Part shown: positions 36,493 to 48,298 of the stretch, piece by piece
Numbering within the stretch: the stretch's first letter is position 1
Layout of the letters: each line of letters opens with the position of its first letter
Assembly (NCBI GenBank): GCA_025526935.1
Contig: JAHLKD010000067.1
Location: forward strand, 1 to 64,000
DNA from: Cladochytrium replicatum
Lineage: Eukaryota; Chytridiomycota; Chytridiomycetes; Cladochytriales; Cladochytriaceae
Length of the DNA: 64,000 nt
Direction of reading: 5' to 3'
Translations under genes and position numbers: made by a program
The notes under the pieces: generated by a model
Databases searched by the model: none
What the model saw: the letters and a program-made list of their open reading frames with translations, nothing else
Told to the model about the DNA's origin: nothing

Positions 36493-37227
36493 TACGCAAG
36501 AGATTGGCGAGAGAGAGCGAGATCGGGCTAGACAAGCTGGCTATACAAGGGCCACAGGCGGCAGGTGGATAAGCTCTCCAGTCGTGCGGAAGCAGTATTG
36601 TTCAGCTAGTCAGAGCTGGGTAGGTGTGGCCGTCCGGGGCCCCTTTAAGATGAAGGGTTCTGCTGAGGAAACACGGTCTGTCAAAGGGTTGGCAGTGGCG
36701 CAGAAGCGCGTCGTGTTGCGGTCACAGAGAGACTGAAACTTGACGGTATTTTGACAGAGAGTGGACGACGGAGGCAATTTGATTGTGATTCTGGCAGACA
36801 GGTTAGAGTAGGGAGAAAGGGGCACATGGGGACGTGGAAAATTGGAACAAAGGGGTTGTACTGTTTGTAGAGCAATTTGACGCACTACTTGGCACTGATT
36901 GGAATGATTGAGAGATCATGCCAAGAGTCATGCTTGCGTTACGGAACAGATTATTAAAATTGGAAGTGTGACTAAAAAGCACCGGAAGATCATCCGAATG
37001 CCAGATCCTTTATTTTAACCGCTCGACGAGTTTCAGAGTGCCCTTTAATTCTACTGGAGTTCTCCTTGCAATTGAGCACAAGATTGTATTAGGGTTGGAA
37101 ATGCATTTTTTCACACGCAAAGGTTGCCTTTTCTGTGATTCTTGTATGAATATCATTGGTTGGTGCTCACCGCTTGTCTCAAAGTTTATAAACCCTTTCC
37201 TTGAAAAAAACGTCCTCGGACTCTCGT
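36493..37227. other. Divergent spacer, nothing recognised
   Basis: Lies between the starts of the 680-residue gene and the carbonic anhydrase relic. 36600-36900 has open frames on the minus strand but no match. Confidence 0.4.
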
Positions 37228-38428
37228 ATGTCTATCCAGTCGAAGTTCGTCGTGTTTCTGCTGGGCACACTCGCCTGCTGCACTGTCGCTCGCTTCGGCT
37301 TGCTATGAAAACTGTCTGGCTGATGTGATCCGCCCCAACAGTAACCATGAACCGACGCGACGATGACTCTGAGTGGTCCTACACTACAACGGTAAGCCAA
37401 ATCCCAAGATCCAGCCCTCGCAAATTCCGTGATCTAAGTACAGGTGCCACCGGCGCATCACAGTGGCCCAGCCTCTCCCAAACCGGCAGCCAGCAGAGCC
37501 CAATCAACAATGTCGGCGACTCCGACCTCTCCCCGCACGCATGACTCTCTTCCCACGGGACTCCCCCTCTCACATCAACTGTATCCACAACCGTAATAAA
37601 AAAATTCCATTCCTAATTATTCCATTTGGACATAGCACATTCTTCCAAGGCCGCATCCTCAGAGACACCATCCGCTCCAAACTCGTCCAACTCCACTTCC
37701 ACAATCCCAGCGAACACCGCTTCGACTCCTTCGCCTCCGCGCTCGAGTCCACTTTGTTCACAAGTCCACCGCCGAGATCGCCCTCGATCCGAATTTGGGG
37801 CATCGAGCTCGTCACGCTCGGATTCCTCGACGTTGTCGGGAGCCCGCGCACGATACCGAGGAGCAAAGACGACTCCGTGCTCGTCGGAACGCAGCGGGAA
37901 CCGCTCAGGCTCGACAGTGTCGTTGGACTGTTCAGCAGGGAACTGGAGAACGACTTTCCTGTGTACGATTGGATCGCTGACGATGCGCTGTGCTCGGAAG
38001 GTGTGAAATGACACGTGCACAATACGGTCGTAAAGATCCATTTGGAGAACTTGTACGCCATCCAGAGAGTAAAAATCGAAAACGAATACTGAGATAGGTA
38101 GGATTCATTCTTCCTTTTGACAGGTCCTGCCGTTTAGCGCGATGGACACGCAGCTTTGGACGGCAGGCTCGGGATCAATCGCTGTTCAACGACCACGCCG
38201 GATCAGGATGATCCTCGAGCAGATCCTCTCACCTAATCGCGGCGGAAGCATTGAGCGATGCCGCTGGTGTGTTCACAGGTGGAAGCTTCAAAACTCTTAC
38301 GCTTGTCGATCGTTGTCGGCTACCGTGTCGGGATCACGGCGGTGATTGCGGTGCTCTGGAAACGAAGGGACTTGAAGGGGAAGAAACCAGCTGACGAGAG
38401 CGTCAAGAACGTTGCGGATCTGGCGTGA
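37228..38428 (+). pseudogene. Alpha-carbonic anhydrase, broken by paired indels and a stop
   Basis: Alpha-carbonic anhydrases hydrate CO2 using zinc held by three histidines. Visible: a signal peptide (MSIQSKFVVFLLGTLACCTV), DDDSEWSY, WPSLSQTGSQQSPIN (the QSPI motif), and LVQLHFHNPSEHRF with the first two zinc histidines. The third-histidine segment VHFVHKSTAEIALDPNLG is encoded in a different frame (about 37751-37800), between bases open in the original frame. The original frame resumes as GIELVTLGFLDVV. A second such pair surrounds GSLTM (about 37966-37983) before LCSEGVK. A TGA then replaces the expected Trp before HVHNTVV. A C-terminal hydrophobic helix (GITAVIAVLWKRRDLKGK) suggests a former membrane anchor. 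Dead as sequenced unless the indels are errors. Confidence 0.75.
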
Positions 38429-40955
38429 TGAACAGCGTAGAATGGTGTTGTACGGCGTAAGTTGTAACTTTTATGTGAATTGTTATCTTGCTTTGTTGAA
38501 GAGCACAGTGACTTTGGCTTTTGTGATTGGACGCACTTAATTATTCTCGGTCGATCCTGCTGTTATATTAGCTTCCGTTTGTATATCATCTCTTCTTTTG
38601 TTCCGCTTATTGCGGAACGTCTGCAAGGTATATTTAGTAACCTTCCTTTGTGCTAGAAATTTTCAGTGCATTCCTTGCCGTTTGTATTTGGAAAAAGCCA
38701 GCCAACCAACTTGCCACAATCGACCTTTTTCTCGGTCGGTTGGATCATTACTTCTTTTTACCATCAACTGGAATGACTCTTAAAATATAGCATGCTTGAT
38801 AAGAATTGTAACATCCGCAAGTTACAAATAATGTGCGACAAAGTAGAAAAATGAAGATTAAATAATGGAAAAGAGGCTTGAGCTGATTGTGGTGAAAATC
38901 GCTTGTTCTGAAGGGAAAAAAAAAGTATTCAAAAAGGTAGCGAAACGTTCAAAGAAATACTGGCACGCTGGATCAAAGCGGGAAGTGTCGTCAAGCAGCT
39001 GTGGACTTCCGGGCGGTTGGACTCTGTGTTTTTCCAGAGGAAGATCTTGGCGAGAACATACACGTGGTCAAACGGTTTCTTTTCTCAAGAAAAAGCTGAG
39101 GTTTTGAGACCAGCCGGGATTTAGTATTCCTCCGGAACTGCAAAGATGCGTTGGCGGCAAAGAGCGGTCGACTTGGTCTTTGATTTCGACATTTTCAACA
39201 GCGTTCGCCTTTCAAGCCAATCAAAGCCAGCTTTCGCTATCAAATTCGACGACCACTTGAATAGGATTTGTTAGAACGAAAAATTGGTTGAAATTTTCAG
39301 ATCTCTTCTCAGAATTTTACCCGCAAACAGACTGAGTCCTCCATGTTGGTCGATGGAGTTTAGTGCTGCCATACAAAATATATTGGCTTCAGGAGCTGCA
39401 GCTTCCAAGGTAATTTCAAAACTTCCAAGGGATGTAAAAGCTGGCCGACTTTGTCTTTATCGCCAAGTCATCGACGTTGATGGTGGGACCCTTCAAGTTC
39501 CCGCTGCATACCACCCCGAGAATGCTTTCAGGGGCTCGAGACAACATTAGCAAAACCAACATCTAACTAGCGAGAAATTGCTGGTTTTCTCTCGGCCACG
39601 ATCCCATAAATTTCCACTTTCCAATTTCGAACGAGGAGAGCTGATCAGCAGCAAACGCGCAGTCGAACGAGGAGAGCTGATCAGCAGCAAACGCGCAGGG
39701 AAATCTCACTACCGAAAGTGTAGAGAAAGGTCGGTTGAACCGTCAAAATTGCATCCAAAGAAACAGGTTACAGTGAAAGCGTGAGAATTCATCACGTCCA
39801 CACACGGTCAAAACGGCGTTGTCTATGACAAACGTTGAAAACGATGGTTGAAAAACTGGATATCGATGGGATGAGGCGTGTGTCGATGGTTGATGATTCG
39901 TTGAAAGGCTTTTATCGCCAGACCTTTAGTACAAACCTTTGAGTGACTGCGAATGCCAGAATGCAAAAATGAGCACAATCGAGAAAACAGAGTCGAGGAG
40001 GGTTGACGGGCGACTGTGACACCGATAGAAGATGATCGATGGGTTAAAACGCGTTGAACTCGGTGTATGGTGGTTGAGTTTTACATAGGAAAATGAGGCG
40101 ATAGGTGAATTGCAGATGTTTGTGTATGCGGTTTACGGACCTTCCGTCTGGGTTTTGAAAGCGTGAGTGGGTGCCTCACTGTAATTGACAGAATGGCGCT
40201 GTGCAGCTCGCGGGTCGGTCCAGCTGTATGGAAGCTTCCACAAGCGTCCAATAATAGTCACTCGATCAACGAAAGGTTGACTTAAGAGCAAATACAGGCG
40301 AAGTGTGACATGAATTCGAAGCGATGCGAGTGTGAGGCTGAGTGTGGAGTAAGCGGTTCGTCAACGGACAGCGAGCGTAGTGAGAGAAACCGTGACGGTA
40401 GCTAGCGATTCAACTGTCCACGAGATTGACGTGGTTAGTCTGGCGAGTTGATAGGTGATGGCATCTGCTCTAGAGACACAGGGGCGTTGATCGATGTTAG
40501 GCTTTCGAGTGCTGAGTGTGAACGCCGAAAGGATGGGACCGGATTGTTGAGGGACAGGCGGGCTGGTTATTGCTGGATATGTTGCTCGTATCCTGAACCG
40601 CGAGCGATCTCCGCCAAGATTAGCAGACTCAGTTGGAGAGTGCGAGCTAGCCGCGCCGAGCCTAAGTCCGAGCACCACCCCCACCGCAGATTGCGAGCTT
40701 ATTCAACTACCATTTTCAATTCTACAATAATTCTCAATAATTCACATGCTAATCTCCCTCAAACCTCCGCCCAATTCCATTTCCCAAAAACGCGTTACGC
40801 GCTTCTCCAACGCGTTTGTGAGTTGCTCCGACCGCCTTGTGAGAGCTTGCATGACCCGCCCAGATGATAGATCTGTGTCCAGACCCTCCACTAAAGAATA
40901 AATAGTCCGCCATTCTCCACTTTCATAATCAGCTTCAGCAAAGCAATTCACTCTC
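38429..40955. other. Gene-poor 2.5 kb region
   Basis: Short plus-strand open stretches (38865-39107, Lys-rich; 39284-39550, FSAAIQNILASGAAASKVIS) were not identified. A 144-codon minus-strand stretch at 40742-41176 overlaps the next gene antisense. No RNA gene seen. Confidence 0.35.
39627..39698. repeat. Perfect tandem duplication, 2 x 36 bases
   Basis: TCGAACGAGGAGAGCTGATC... at 39627-39662 repeats exactly at 39663-39698. The unit is a multiple of three, so a plus-strand frame would carry ERGELISSKRAV twice. Confidence 0.92.
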
Positions 40956-41963
40956 GTGTATCTCGACATGACCCTTTCATCTTTCAACCTTCGAGCCTCA
41001 CTCTCAGCCAAACAAGATCGGTACGACGTGGTGCTTCGCAACCTGCGCAAGCTCATGGCCCAGAGCTCACGGGCTATTCCCTGTCGAACATATTCCGTCG
41101 TGCTTCCAACTGTTTCTCCAGTACACAACGTCGATCGCATCGACTTCGACATCCGCCATTCTCTCACAGGCGTCATCTACGAGGGTTCGAAATCCGTCAA
41201 TCTGCTCAACGGCCTCACGTTTGCCGATTTTATTGCACTCTGGTGTCCCGACCTCTGCATCAACCCATCTCCCCCGGACTCTGCCACTATTGTCAATGGC
41301 CAATCGTTCGCCGACTTTGTCGCTCTCTGGCTTCCACACGAATTGCATGTCGTGGGGAACATCTTAGATGACGACATTGATTCCCCTTGGCCTGACACCA
41401 GACGTTTTCAGCTCCCACCCCGACCTCCCGCGTATGCGTGCGCGTACACACCAAGCGACGAGGGCTACGCCGAAGCGAGCGTTCCCATAATCACCACGTT
41501 CGAGGATGGTGACCTTGAAATCGCTTCAGCAACAAACCCGCCGCCAACGAGGTCGTGTTGCTCCACAGCGATTGCGTCTTCTGCTGAAACAAGCGTCATC
41601 CACGATTCGAAAGTTGAGGGACAGCTTCCGGGCGTCTTGCTGCAAGTTGCAACCGATATGACAGCAGCGTATATGCGCAACAAGGACGGTGAGATTGACG
41701 ATCCGGCCACTTCTCGCTCTTCAGATGCGACCACGATCCTTGCTCGTGTGACCACTGAAGATGCCATCATCGATCACGCAAATGGTTCAGACGATGAAAG
41801 AACAGAGCCAGCCGATTCGGAAGACTGTCCCTCGCTGCCGTTCCCCATTTCCACAGTTATGGACATAGCTGACCGAATTTGGTCCGTTGGAGTTGATTTT
41901 ATCGGTGACGGCCTCTTGCTATTAGGCGACATTACAGGACTCCTGGGTCGATCTATGTACTGA
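40956..41963 (+). CDS. Uncharacterised 335-residue protein with an internal FADF/LW repeat
   Basis: One exon, 335 codons; Met at 40956 or 40968. Residues 80-118 contain two copies of one motif: NGLTFADFIALWCPDL and NGQSFADFVALWLPHEL. The middle is acidic and Thr/Ser-rich. The C-terminus is hydrophobic and glycine-rich (DIADRIWSVGVDFIGDGLLL, LGDITGLLGRSMY) and could be an amphipathic membrane-associated helix. No family recognised. An antisense open stretch covers its first 220 bases; I favour this strand because it is longer and shows an internal repeat. Confidence 0.6.
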   Translation: MYLDMTLSSFNLRASLSAKQDRYDVVLRNLRKLMAQSSRAIPCRTYSVVLPTVSPVHNVDRIDFDIRHSLTGVIYEGSKSVNLLNGLTFADFIALWCPDLCINPSPPDSATIVNGQSFADFVALWLPHELHVVGNILDDDIDSPWPDTRRFQLPPRPPAYACAYTPSDEGYAEASVPIITTFEDGDLEIASATNPPPTRSCCSTAIASSAETSVIHDSKVEGQLPGVLLQVATDMTAAYMRNKDGEIDDPATSRSSDATTILARVTTEDAIIDHANGSDDERTEPADSEDCPSLPFPISTVMDIADRIWSVGVDFIGDGLLLLGDITGLLGRSMY

Positions 41964-43952
41964 GCTCTGGTCGACCGAGAGATCAAAATTGTACAATTTG
42001 TGACCCCCGAATGTTGTTTAAATTTAAATATCCCCCTTTGCTTAACTGTATCGTATTAAGATAGTTATTGGAATGCACCCCCTTTGTAATTTATTCTACC
42101 TGATGCAATTTGCTGACTGTTTGACGTTTTGCTACTCTTCTGTCACTTATATGCCAGATTGCTGGCGCCGGTCACTATTTTATTGCGATAGAGGGTGTTG
42201 GAAGTATGCTCCATCCCGCTAGTTTTGAGTATTCGTATGTTGATATTATGTTTCTTCCTTCCTAAGTCGTTGTTGTGTGGAAGTCTTGATTCAGTTTTCC
42301 GGGGTTTATTCCCCAAATACAGAGAGTACAGTACAGTTGCAGCTGTTCCATTCCAGTCCGGCATTTTCAGTAAACGTCCCAACATCCAACACATGAATCC
42401 CGATAAATGATGCGGTAAACACTTTTAGCTGCCATGTTTCATCCTCTTCGTAACTTCCGCCCACAGTGCCCACAGTGCTCGATTGGTAGGCTCCACCATC
42501 ACACCACATCATCAGCTGGCGCCTATGTCCATCCAACAGTCCGGTCAGGTCTAGTCGGAGCGCACTGATTTCCTTCAGGAATTGCCCACCAAACATCAAG
42601 AGGATACCTCGGCGCAATCGGAGTGACAAATTATTGATCCAACAAATGTGACCAGCTCTCCTTGTCACTGGGTAAGGTGTTCGATCCAGCTGCACCAATT
42701 CCAAGTTGAGTCAAGTATGTGTGTAGTGTGAACACAGCTCCACCAAGAACTTCGGAGGGGAAGGACAGAACTGATTGCAACTTGGATGGAGACGATGTGT
42801 TTTCCAGGTCGCCATCCGCAAGCACCGTCGGTAAGAAACATAATCTGACGAGCCGGATCAGTATAGTATGGAATTTCACAGTTTCTCGAATCATATCGCT
42901 AGCAGCAGGTACAGGCGAACGCAAAGGGTTCAGGTAGAGATGGGTCGAGCACATCCGCATCGCGTGTGCCGGGATCTCGTGGATCGCTCCAGTTTGCATC
43001 TGTGGATGAGACGTTGTTTTTGTGTTATCAACTGGATCGACCATGTAGGTCCACTTGGATGCTGCTCAGGCTCGAGCAAGGGCAGACAGAAGCAACGTGG
43101 ATCGCATATCGGTGCCTGCGAATTTGATATCCAGTGCCGGGATTTTCACCCCAAAGCGTGGCCATGCATAAGTGACCGCCAGTGTTTTCGGCAACATCCT
43201 GTGGAGAAGTCATGAGCGAGTGTAAATATTTGGAAACCATGAAGGGGCTGAAAACAATCAAGCGAGGCGTATTCAGTTTCCGTAGCACAGTCAGCCCAAT
43301 TAAGGATGTTATTGACCCACACACATCAAGCGTCAATTGGTCGAGAGAGCGGTCTGATAGTCTCCAGTTCTTGAGTCTGGTTCTGGCGCTATTCGCCAGA
43401 TTGGACATAATCCTGTTTTGATTAAGCCATAAGTGAGAACGGTAGATCTCTGCGCTATTTTGTTTACAATACCACAGTAAGAAGCTGGCCCTTCTTAAGG
43501 ATCTGATAGAAGTCTGATTTAACGATGATGGACAATCAAACGTTACCCTGTCGGGATAGTTAGTGTATCATGACGAGTTCGCGATGACGCCGCTTGGATC
43601 AGTTGAGTCCTGAGATAGGGCGACATATGAAAAGAGGAGAAGAGAAAGAACTACAATTAATAGGTGCATAGTCCACTGGGAGGAAACGACGACGATGGAG
43701 GATGAGGAGTATGTTCCCGGGCGTTTTCTAACGGATCTAACAAATTTTAGCGTGCATGATATGATTTCCAGTCCACAAGAGTAATCAACCCAGGTACATA
43801 ACAGAACTTTTGGTTCATTTTGTTATGGTCCTTCCCTTTGCGCAAATGCTTTCCAACCCACAAAGTTATTATTAGAGAAAAGTATATTACTTGATTGGCA
43901 TCCATATGATTCACTAAGGCAATAAGAACATTCCGCCAACATGACAAACCTT
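41964..43952. other. Unresolved region with minus-strand coding-like stretches
   Basis: The minus strand carries long open stretches at 43028-43408, 42631-43044 and 42306-42704. Examples are SPSKLQSVLSFPSEVLGGAV and LKEISALRLDLTGLLDGHRR. Frames change near 43060 and 42640, where introns or frameshifts could lie. They may be exons of one gene of about 330 residues that I cannot identify. 43420-43952 shows nothing except the 3' side of the polyubiquitin gene. Confidence 0.35.
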
Positions 43953-45119
<1,167 letters not shown>

Positions 45120-45155
45120 CTAGGATTCAATGGGACGACTGGGCGGGAGGATGGC

Positions 45156-45163
45156 TATTTATA
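45156..45163 (-). promoter_or_regulatory. TATA box of the polyubiquitin gene
   Basis: Minus strand TATAAATA, 58 bases upstream of the ATG at 45098. Farther upstream, 45370-45377 reads TTCGGGAA, a two-unit heat-shock-element-like site. The TATA call is good; the heat-shock site is only suggestive. Confidence 0.6.
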
Positions 45164-45393
45164 CGAGACACACGGGTGGCCGTGGCACCGAGTGATCTTA
45201 TTATTAATTAATAGATAGCCAAGCGGCCAAGGAGAGCGTGATGGAAGGCGGTAGAACAGGCAAATAATGACGTGGTGATTTGTCGTGGTATGCGTTGCTG
45301 CGACATTCGATAACATTGAAGAACATGCTTGATGGAGTGCAGAAAGTAACGCACTATTGTACATGGTTCTTCGGGAAAATACCCTTCTTTCCC

Positions 45394-46179
45394 CTAAACT
45401 CTCCCTGGTACCAGTTTTCGTCTACCTCCGTAACACCCGTAATAATATCTCCCGTCCTGACTGAGATATAGTCCGCGATCGCGACAACTCGCTGGACTAA
45501 TCAACCCTCCACCGCTGTTCGGAATTAATGACACAGGTGATGCTTTCATAGTTGCTGAAATAGGAGACGCTTTCACAGCTGCTGCAGCTGCTGCGGGTGA
45601 TGACGAGCGTGGGGCTGGATTAGGCGAATACGGTGGGGGAGACGTCGATATTTTCAAGGTAGTGTTGCGTCCGCGGAAGGGGAGTGGGGGCCTGTTTTCT
45701 TTGGGAGGAGCAGAGGTTCGACGTTCGGCAATTGGCGGTGGTGCAGGGTATGATCCGGCATGAGATTGCCGAGGACTCAGTGATGACCGCTCGGTTCTAC
45801 GTCGATTGTCCCGATCCTCATACTCCGGCCCGCTGCTTACGCCAACCAGCGCTTCGTACTCGGGTAGCCGAAGGTGGCAATCCGCATTCCTCAGCTCGTT
45901 CGCACGCACTTCAACGGTTGATTCAGCTATCCATTCCTTTTCGATGAGGGCTGCCCACAAAGTTAATCTGGTAAACGGTTTGAGCAAAAGTTTCACGAGG
46001 TCATGCTCACATTGATGGAATGCGAGATGCTGTCGAGAACGTGATTGCGAAATGGTTCTTCCGACGCATCCGCGAGCGTCAACTCTGATCTGTGGCCAGC
46101 AAAACGCTGGATTCCTCCCTGTTGTCCAAGTTCTCGTTGTAGCTTTTATCGTGAATGCTCCCACAATTACCACCACCAC
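45394..46179 (-). CDS. Uncharacterised Pro/Ser-rich protein, N-terminus unresolved
   Basis: Open for 261 codons. The N-terminal part includes WAALIEKEWIAESTVEVRAN, then ELRNADCHLRLPEYEALVG. This segment is duplicated at 47584-47810, where the matching upstream sequence is read in another frame. The true N-terminus may therefore continue into the frame ending near 46080 (SSVLLATDQS) through an intron or frameshift. The C-terminal half is Pro/Ser/Ala-rich (STSPPPYSPNPAPRSSSP) and ends SQDGRYYYGCYGGRRKL. No family recognised. It lies tail-side of ureG, 103 bases from the ureG stop. Confidence 0.45.
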   Translation of the reverse strand: MVVVIVGAFTIKATTRTWTTGRNPAFCWPQIRVDARGCVGRTISQSRSRQHLAFHQCEHDLVKLLLKPFTRLTLWAALIEKEWIAESTVEVRANELRNADCHLRLPEYEALVGVSSGPEYEDRDNRRRTERSSLSPRQSHAGSYPAPPPIAERRTSAPPKENRPPLPFRGRNTTLKISTSPPPYSPNPAPRSSSPAAAAAAVKASPISATMKASPVSLIPNSGGGLISPASCRDRGLYLSQDGRYYYGCYGGRRKLVPGRV

Positions 46180-46282
46180 GCACCTTCAGCGCTGTGAACA
46201 TGGACGCCAATCTATGATGATCCACCAATTTATTAACACGTGCTGGTGGGGTGCGGTTCAACCATGAGAACTGTTTCATAAA

Positions 46283-47401
46283 TCAGGCTGCTCCGCTGCT
46301 CTTCCAAGCATCCAGAATGTGCTTGACGATCTCGTCAACACCTTGTCCATGCTTCACCTGAGCAAACACAGTCGGCCCTCCCTGCCGCATTTTGTCTGCG
46401 TCGCGCGCCATCACACCCAAATCTGCTCCAACAGCGTCTGCGAGATCAGTCTTATTGATTACCAAGAGGTCGGATTGGGTGATCCCAGGACCACCTTTCC
46501 TAGGAATCTGTACCAGCGCAAACATCAGATGATCAATCAAGTCCACTCACTGCTCAAAATCCACCTTATCGCCTCCACATGTATCGATCACATATATGAT
46601 GTAGTCTGCCAGCTCTTCATTCAAAAGTAGATTGAATTAATACGATCTTCCGAACGGGGGATGATTTCGCTTACCTCGTGAGTAGTTTGCTATTCAATGC
46701 GTTCAAAGGTAATTCAAAAAAGTCAATCAACCAATACACAGAACATGGAGTTGCAAAAGACATACCAGCCAGATTGTCTCCCCCACTCTCCACAAGCAAA
46801 AGCTGCGTATCAAACAGCGCGTGCAGCTCTTCAAGCGCCGTCAAGTTCGCGGAGATGTCCTCCCGGATCGCAGCGTGCGGGCAACCACCCGTCTCGATCG
46901 CACGGATACGTTCAGTCGGAAGCGCCTTGTTCCGAATCAGAAACTCTGCATCTTCTTTCGTAAAGATATCGTTTGTGAGCGCAGCGATGTTGTACGTCGG
47001 ATGCAATGCCCGACAGAGTGCGAGCATCAGCGCGGTCTTCCCAGCGCCGACGGGACTAGCCAAAGGCGTTTAAAAGGGTTTATTTTAGGAAGGTAGGTTT
47101 TTGCGACTCACCCGCCGATGCCGATGGTGAAACCACGTTCGCTCCAGTTCCGGACAGGGTACAGCGGCAACTCGCGCTCGGTGAATTTGCCGGGGTGCTC
47201 GAGGATCTCGTGGGTGTGGCCGTGGTCTACAGGCGTCGAATGGTCGTGCGAGTGGGCATGGTTGTGGTCAAGAGAGTGATCGTGGTCATGACTATGGGAG
47301 TGGCCTTCATCCCCGTCGTGCGAGTGGGAGTGATCGTGGCCGTGGTGGTCGGAGGAGTGGGAGTACGACGGAGCGTGGACTTCGAGGCGAACGACGGTCA
47401 T
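46283..47401 (-). CDS. ureG: Urease accessory GTPase UreG with His-rich N-terminus
   Basis: A SIMIBI-class GTPase that delivers nickel to urease with the UreD/UreF partners. Five exons: complement(join(46283..46507, 46565..46614, 46675..46689, 46766..47055, 47112..47401)), 289 residues. The first ~75 residues hold a metal-binding His/Asp-rich tract ([20 protein letters not shown] and more). Then come [20 protein letters not shown] (P-loop), [31 protein letters not shown] (CPH metal site), [39 protein letters not shown] and NKTDLA (base recognition). Exon 3 is only 15 bases and supplies the residues around NYSR. The start at 47401 (MTVVRLEVH) directly precedes the His tract; an upstream in-frame Met at 47485 is less likely. 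Confidence 0.94.
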
Positions 47402-47583
47402 GTTTGAGTTTTTGGAGTGAGATTGATGTGTGGCGATAAGCTTTTGACGATTAGCATCTTGTAAATGAGAAGATTTTGCTAACACTGCTCATCAATTCTT
47501 CTCTTCGAATTGTTGAATATCGTAGATCATGGGGTGGAGAAGGCATGCCGATCGCAGGACTTTTAAAACTCACCATCAACACT

Positions 47584-48090
47584 TCACAGTTCGTTCACAA
47601 GGACCTCAACGGTTGATCCCGCCATCCATTCATTATCAATAAGAGCGTTTAAAACCAATGAAGAGGTTCTGATGACGGGTTGAATGAGTGCAAGGAGCTC
47701 ATTATCACTGTTGATGGAGTGGGAAATATTGTCAAGAGCAAGATTGTGAAACGTCACCCGCTGGATCCAACAAGCGTTAGCTCCGGGTGTGGCCAGCAAA
47801 GTTCTGGGTTCCTTCTATGTACTGTGTCAGTCATTTAACGCCGCTACCCACACAGTGAACATCGATGAAGTGCTTCGCTGTGAGAAACGTCACTCCTATT
47901 CAAAGAGACAGGAAAGTACTCGACGATCGTGTCGACTCGCCGCCCACACTTAAGCTCTGCAATCACAGTCGGCTCTCTGCATCTTATCTGCGTCTCGCGT
48001 CACACGAAACTCTGCTCCAAAGATTTCTGCCAGTTTTATTGATTAGCAAGAGGTCGGACTGGGAAGGACTACCATTTCTTGGAATCCGTA
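47584..48090 (-). pseudogene. Decayed partial duplicate of the unknown gene and ureG 3' part
   Basis: 47584-47815 aligns with 45893-46120: minus-strand ALIDNEWMAGSTVEVLVNEL versus ALIEKEWIAESTVEVRANEL, and NISHSINSDNELL versus SISHSIN. 47840-48090 aligns at DNA level with the 3' part of ureG (46310-46520), for example TTGATTAGCAAGAGGTCGGA versus TTGATTACCAAGAGGTCGGA. Gene order and orientation are the same as in the original, so a block was copied to the other side of ureG and then degraded with indels. Confidence 0.75.
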
Positions 48091-48298
48091 CGTGTGCTTC
48101 CGAAAGAAAATTGGTTGATCCCCAATCAAGAATCACATTGATGAAAATAAAATATAGGTTGGCCTTGATTCCAACGCACCAGATTCCGGCTGGTGGTGTG
48201 GCGTTGTGAGTGAGCTTGTTGATGAGTGACGCGAAGTACTTTCAGAGAGGTGTGTTTACATGGAAAGCGTTTTTCTCGATAGAACTCCTGAACTAACG

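Noticed and set aside
40742-41176. 144-codon minus-strand frame overlapping the 335-residue gene
   Set aside because: Cannot be excluded, but it is shorter, unrecognised and antisense to a frame with an internal protein repeat.
47195-47407. Val-rich plus-strand frame of 70 codons
   Set aside because: Antisense of the His-rich tract of UreG.
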